Positions 7,042 to 8,712 of a DNA stretch of 8,712 nt are shown here, one piece after another. Below the pieces are notes generated by a model. That model made no database searches and had not been told where the DNA came from. It saw only the letters and a program-made list of their open reading frames with translations. A program made the translations under genes and the position numbers. Positions within the stretch are counted from its first letter, which is position 1; each line of letters opens with the position of its first letter. The DNA comes from Chloroflexota bacterium (lineage in GTDB: Bacteria; Chloroflexota; Limnocylindria; Limnocylindrales; CSP1-4), in contig JAJYXX010000019.1 in the NCBI GenBank assembly GCA_021801545.1, forward strand, positions 1 to 8,712, written 5' to 3'.

Positions 7042-7620
7042 GGGCTCGAGCGCGCCCGCTCCTCGCTGCCCGGCGTCCGTTTCGGGGTGATCGCCCGCCA
7101 CGCCGATCGACGCGGCTCGTTCCGCGAGCTGTGGCGGGCGAGCCGGGAGCCGGACCTCGACCCGTCACTCACCGGCGCATCGGGCGCACGGTTCGTCCAG
7201 GCGAACCTGTCGACCTCGGCGGCCGGCGTCCTGCGCGGGCTCCACCTCCATCGCCGCCAGCTCGATTACTGGATCGTCGCGGCGGGACGGGCGTTCGGCG
7301 CCCTCGTCGACGTCCGGCCGCTCCTCGACGGCAGCGGGCCGCGCGCGCTCGTCGAGACCCGCGAGCTGGCCGCCGACGAGACGGTCGTCATCCCGGCCGG
7401 CGTCGCCCACGGCTTTCTCGCCCTCGAGCCGCTCGAGCTCCTCTATCTGGTGACGAACGAGTACGACGGGAGCGACGAGCTTGGCTTCGCCTGGGACGAC
7501 CCGATCGTCGGGGTGCCCTGGCCGCGCCTCGAGACGACGCCCGACGGCCGCCCGATCCTCTCCGACCGCGATCTCGCGAACCCGCCGCTCTCCGACCTGG
7601 TGGCCCGGCTCCGAGGGTAG
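6994..7620 (+). CDS. rmlC: dTDP-4-dehydrorhamnose 3,5-epimerase family protein (RmlC/RfbC)
   Basis: RmlC epimerises C3 and C5 of dTDP-4-keto-6-deoxyglucose in a cupin jelly-roll. From ATG 6994 the protein has 208 residues; from ATG 7018 it has 200, and GGGAG (7003-7007) sits 10 nt before that second ATG, so the start is open. Family blocks: RRGSFRELW (39-47), VLRGLH (79-84) with the catalytic-type His84, VDVRPL (105-110), PAGVAHGF (134-141) with His139, Tyr151 in LLYLVTNEYDG, and WDDP (167-170). Differences: the usual RGLHxQ...QGKLV stretch is shortened to RGLHLHRRQLDYWIV, so the conserved lysine is absent (Asp91 lies nearby). The linker before the cupin is repeat-derived (MTPGSREP/MTPEGREP). 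The ATG overlaps the rmlD stop (ATGA). It closes the rhamnose operon; context favours RmlC, but a related 3- or 5-epimerase specificity is possible. Confidence 0.85.
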   Translation: MTPGSREPMTPEGREPGLERARSSLPGVRFGVIARHADRRGSFRELWRASREPDLDPSLTGASGARFVQANLSTSAAGVLRGLHLHRRQLDYWIVAAGRAFGALVDVRPLLDGSGPRALVETRELAADETVVIPAGVAHGFLALEPLELLYLVTNEYDGSDELGFAWDDPIVGVPWPRLETTPDGRPILSDRDLANPPLSDLVARLRG

Positions 7621-7658
7621 ACCCGGAGATCCGGCCGGTCCCCGAGCGGCCTGGACCG
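7609..7658 (+). terminator. Two GC-rich hairpins at the end of the rml operon, possible termination region
   Basis: CTCCG (7609-7613) pairs with CGGAG (7624-7628), extended by two inner G-C pairs around loop GTAGA, so the stem includes the rmlC TAG. A second dyad, CGGTCC (7636-7641) with GGACCG (7653-7658), follows with an 11-nt loop. Neither has a T-run. Termination without U-tracts is possible in GC-rich bacteria, but this is inference; read-through into the next gene is equally open. Confidence 0.35.
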
Positions 7659-7835
7659 CACCACAGCGCCCCCGATCGATCCGCGCCGGTGACGAAGGGG
7701 CTACGGAGGCCGGGACCATGGCGCGATTGAGCCGGGCCGCCACGACCGCGACTCTTGACTGGCACAGCAGCGCCGCCCTCGCCGTTGCCCGCCGCTCACC
7801 GGCTGGCGGGGGAGGGAGCCAGCGGGAGATCACCC
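7659..7835 (+). other. Non-coding stretch before the caspase-like gene, with an unused-looking strong start signal
   Basis: This stretch holds ATG 7718 preceded 8 nt upstream by GGAGG (7705-7709), a better start signal than that of the gene that follows. However, its frame runs out of register through the following gene to 8608, and from 7836 on it encodes only an Arg/Pro-rich shadow. TTGACT (7755-7760) resembles a -35 box, but no -10 lies at 16-18 nt. No other gene-like content is seen. Confidence 0.4.
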
Positions 7836-8712
7836 TTGCCTCGGACGACCCTCGCCACCCTCTTCAGCCTCCTTGCGCTCGTCGGCGCCCTCGTCGCGCC
7901 GGGTGCGTCGGTCGCGGGGGCCGGGTCGGCGCCCAAGGTCGTCGTCATCGTCGGCCCGGCCGGCAGCATGACCGCCTCCTACCAGGCCGATGCCGATGCC
8001 GCCGCAGCGGCCGCGCTCCAGTACACCCCGAACGTCATCAAGGTCTACACGCCGAACGCCACCTGGGAGGCCGTGAAGGCGGCGATCCAGGGCGCCTCGG
8101 TCGTCATCTACATGGGTCACGGCAACGGGTTCCCGAGCCCCTACCGGACGGCGCCCTGGCCGCTCTCACAGAATGGGCTCGGCCTGAACCCGACCGCCGG
8201 CGGCGACAACTCGACGACCCGGTACTACGGCGAGTCGTACCTCGCCAGCGACGTCCGCCTCGCCGCGAACGCGGTCGTCTTCCTCCACCACCTGTGCTAC
8301 GCGTCGGGCAACTCGGAGCCCGGACGAGGCGAACCGACCCTCGTGGTCGCCCAGCAGCGGATCGACAACTACGGTGCCGGCTGGTTGCAGACCGGGGCCC
8401 GGGCGGTTCTCGCCGATGCCCACTACGGCGCCGCGTACTACGTGAACGCGCTGTTCACGACGAGCCAGACGATCGACGCGGTCTGGCGCGGCGCACCCGG
8501 GGCGCGGGGCAACTACCTGGCGTTCTCGAGCTCGCGCACGCCCGGTGCTCTCGGGCAGCTGGACCCCGAGACCCCGACGAGCGGCTTCTACCGCTCGCTG
8601 ATCGGTGACCCGACCCTCTCGACGAGCGCGATCACCGGTGGGGCCGGAGTCACCGGCGCCCTCTTCGGCGCGCCGACGAGCGGCGACCCGGCGACGGTCG
8701 ATGGCACCGCGC
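7836..8712 (+). CDS. Secreted caspase-fold (clan CD-like) cysteine peptidase candidate, 3' truncated by window
   Basis: The frame opens at TTG 7836, with GGGAG (7824-7828) 7 nt upstream and an in-frame stop at 7728; it is still open at 8712 (292 codons seen). G/C-rich third positions support coding. Residues 1-30 form a signal peptide (MPRTTLATLFSLLALVGALV, then Ala-rich). The domain alternates strands and helices as in caspases and gingipains: strand KVVVIVGP (34-41), helix, strand VIKVYTPN (67-74), helix TWEAVKAAIQGA, strand SVVIYMGHGNG (88-98), then AVVFLHHLCYASG (146-158). His95 in GHG and Cys154 in HHLC match the His-then-Cys dyad order of clan CD peptidases. A later block (ARAVLADAHYGAAYYVN, 188-204) resembles the strand-helix after the catalytic Cys in C25-like proteins. 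No recognised family name can be given. It follows the rhamnose operon by 215 nt; a surface role is inferred only. Other TTG starts (7755, 7782) are less likely. Confidence 0.7.
   Translation, partial: MPRTTLATLFSLLALVGALVAPGASVAGAGSAPKVVVIVGPAGSMTASYQADADAAAAAALQYTPNVIKVYTPNATWEAVKAAIQGASVVIYMGHGNGFPSPYRTAPWPLSQNGLGLNPTAGGDNSTTRYYGESYLASDVRLAANAVVFLHHLCYASGNSEPGRGEPTLVVAQQRIDNYGAGWLQTGARAVLADAHYGAAYYVNALFTTSQTIDAVWRGAPGARGNYLAFSSSRTPGALGQLDPETPTSGFYRSLIGDPTLSTSAITGGAGVTGALFGAPTSGDPATVDGTA

Noticed and set aside
4955..7168. Very long minus-strand open frame (737 codons) opposite rmlB, rmlD and rmlC
   Set aside because: Its product is Arg/Gly/Pro-rich without any domain, and it runs antisense to three genes with complete catalytic motifs. 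Long antisense frames are expected at this GC content.
7759..7775. TGGCAC as a sigma-54 -24 element
   Set aside because: The required GC of the -12 element (TTGC) is not at the correct distance; the sequence there is CGCC.
7718..8608. Plus-strand frame from ATG 7718 (297 codons) as the gene
   Set aside because: Despite a good Shine-Dalgarno, the product is Arg/Pro-rich low complexity. The overlapping frame from TTG 7836 has a signal peptide and a coherent alpha/beta pattern.

Overview
The window is a GC-rich (about 70 %) bacterial chromosome segment with every convincing gene on the + strand. In order it holds the 3' end of radC, a secreted six-Asp-box (BNR) beta-propeller protein, mreB, mreC, a compact dTDP-L-rhamnose operon in the order rmlA-rmlB-rmlD-rmlC, and the 5' part of a secreted protein that looks like a caspase-fold (clan CD) peptidase. 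MreB points to a bacterium with MreB-guided wall or shape control. The radC/mreBC proximity is a familiar bacterial arrangement. High GC, G/C-ending codons and GTG/TTG starts would suit a GC-rich Chloroflexota-type lineage or an actinobacterial relative. That placement is an impression, not something the window proves. I see no tRNA, rRNA, CRISPR array, transposase or phage gene, and base use is uniform, so nothing marks recent transfer.

Region 1-1733: the RadC JAMM domain ends at 275. After 123 nt comes a 444-residue exported protein with six SxDxGxxW Asp boxes, best started at ATG 399 behind a strong AAGAGGAG site. It separates radC from mreB.

Region 1734-4054: the 234-nt gap before mreB carries two nearly identical 29-bp direct repeats 61 bp apart. 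Each ends in a -10-like hexamer (TATGAC, then TATACT), so they look like a duplicated mreB promoter. mreB and mreC are 14 nt apart and surely co-transcribed. No mreD, PBP2 or rodA follows. MreC ends in an unusual Pro/Thr-rich tail.

Region 4055-7620: rmlA, rmlB, rmlD and rmlC are joined by a 4-nt ATGA overlap, a 0-nt junction and another ATGA overlap. Together they convert glucose-1-phosphate to dTDP-L-rhamnose for cell-surface glycans. Several of these proteins deviate from the textbook enzymes: RmlA is short, RmlD has STNEVFDG where the family has STDYVFDG, and RmlC lacks the usual Lys and has a shortened active-site loop. The rmlD/rmlC junction is built on a 24-nt tandem repeat that duplicates the ATGA start.

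Region 7621-8712: after a 215-nt hairpin-bearing gap, a gene starting at TTG 7836 runs off the window. It encodes a signal peptide followed by an alpha/beta domain with a GHG histidine and a HHLC cysteine in the order expected of clan CD cysteine peptidases. This is the most interesting and least described item here.
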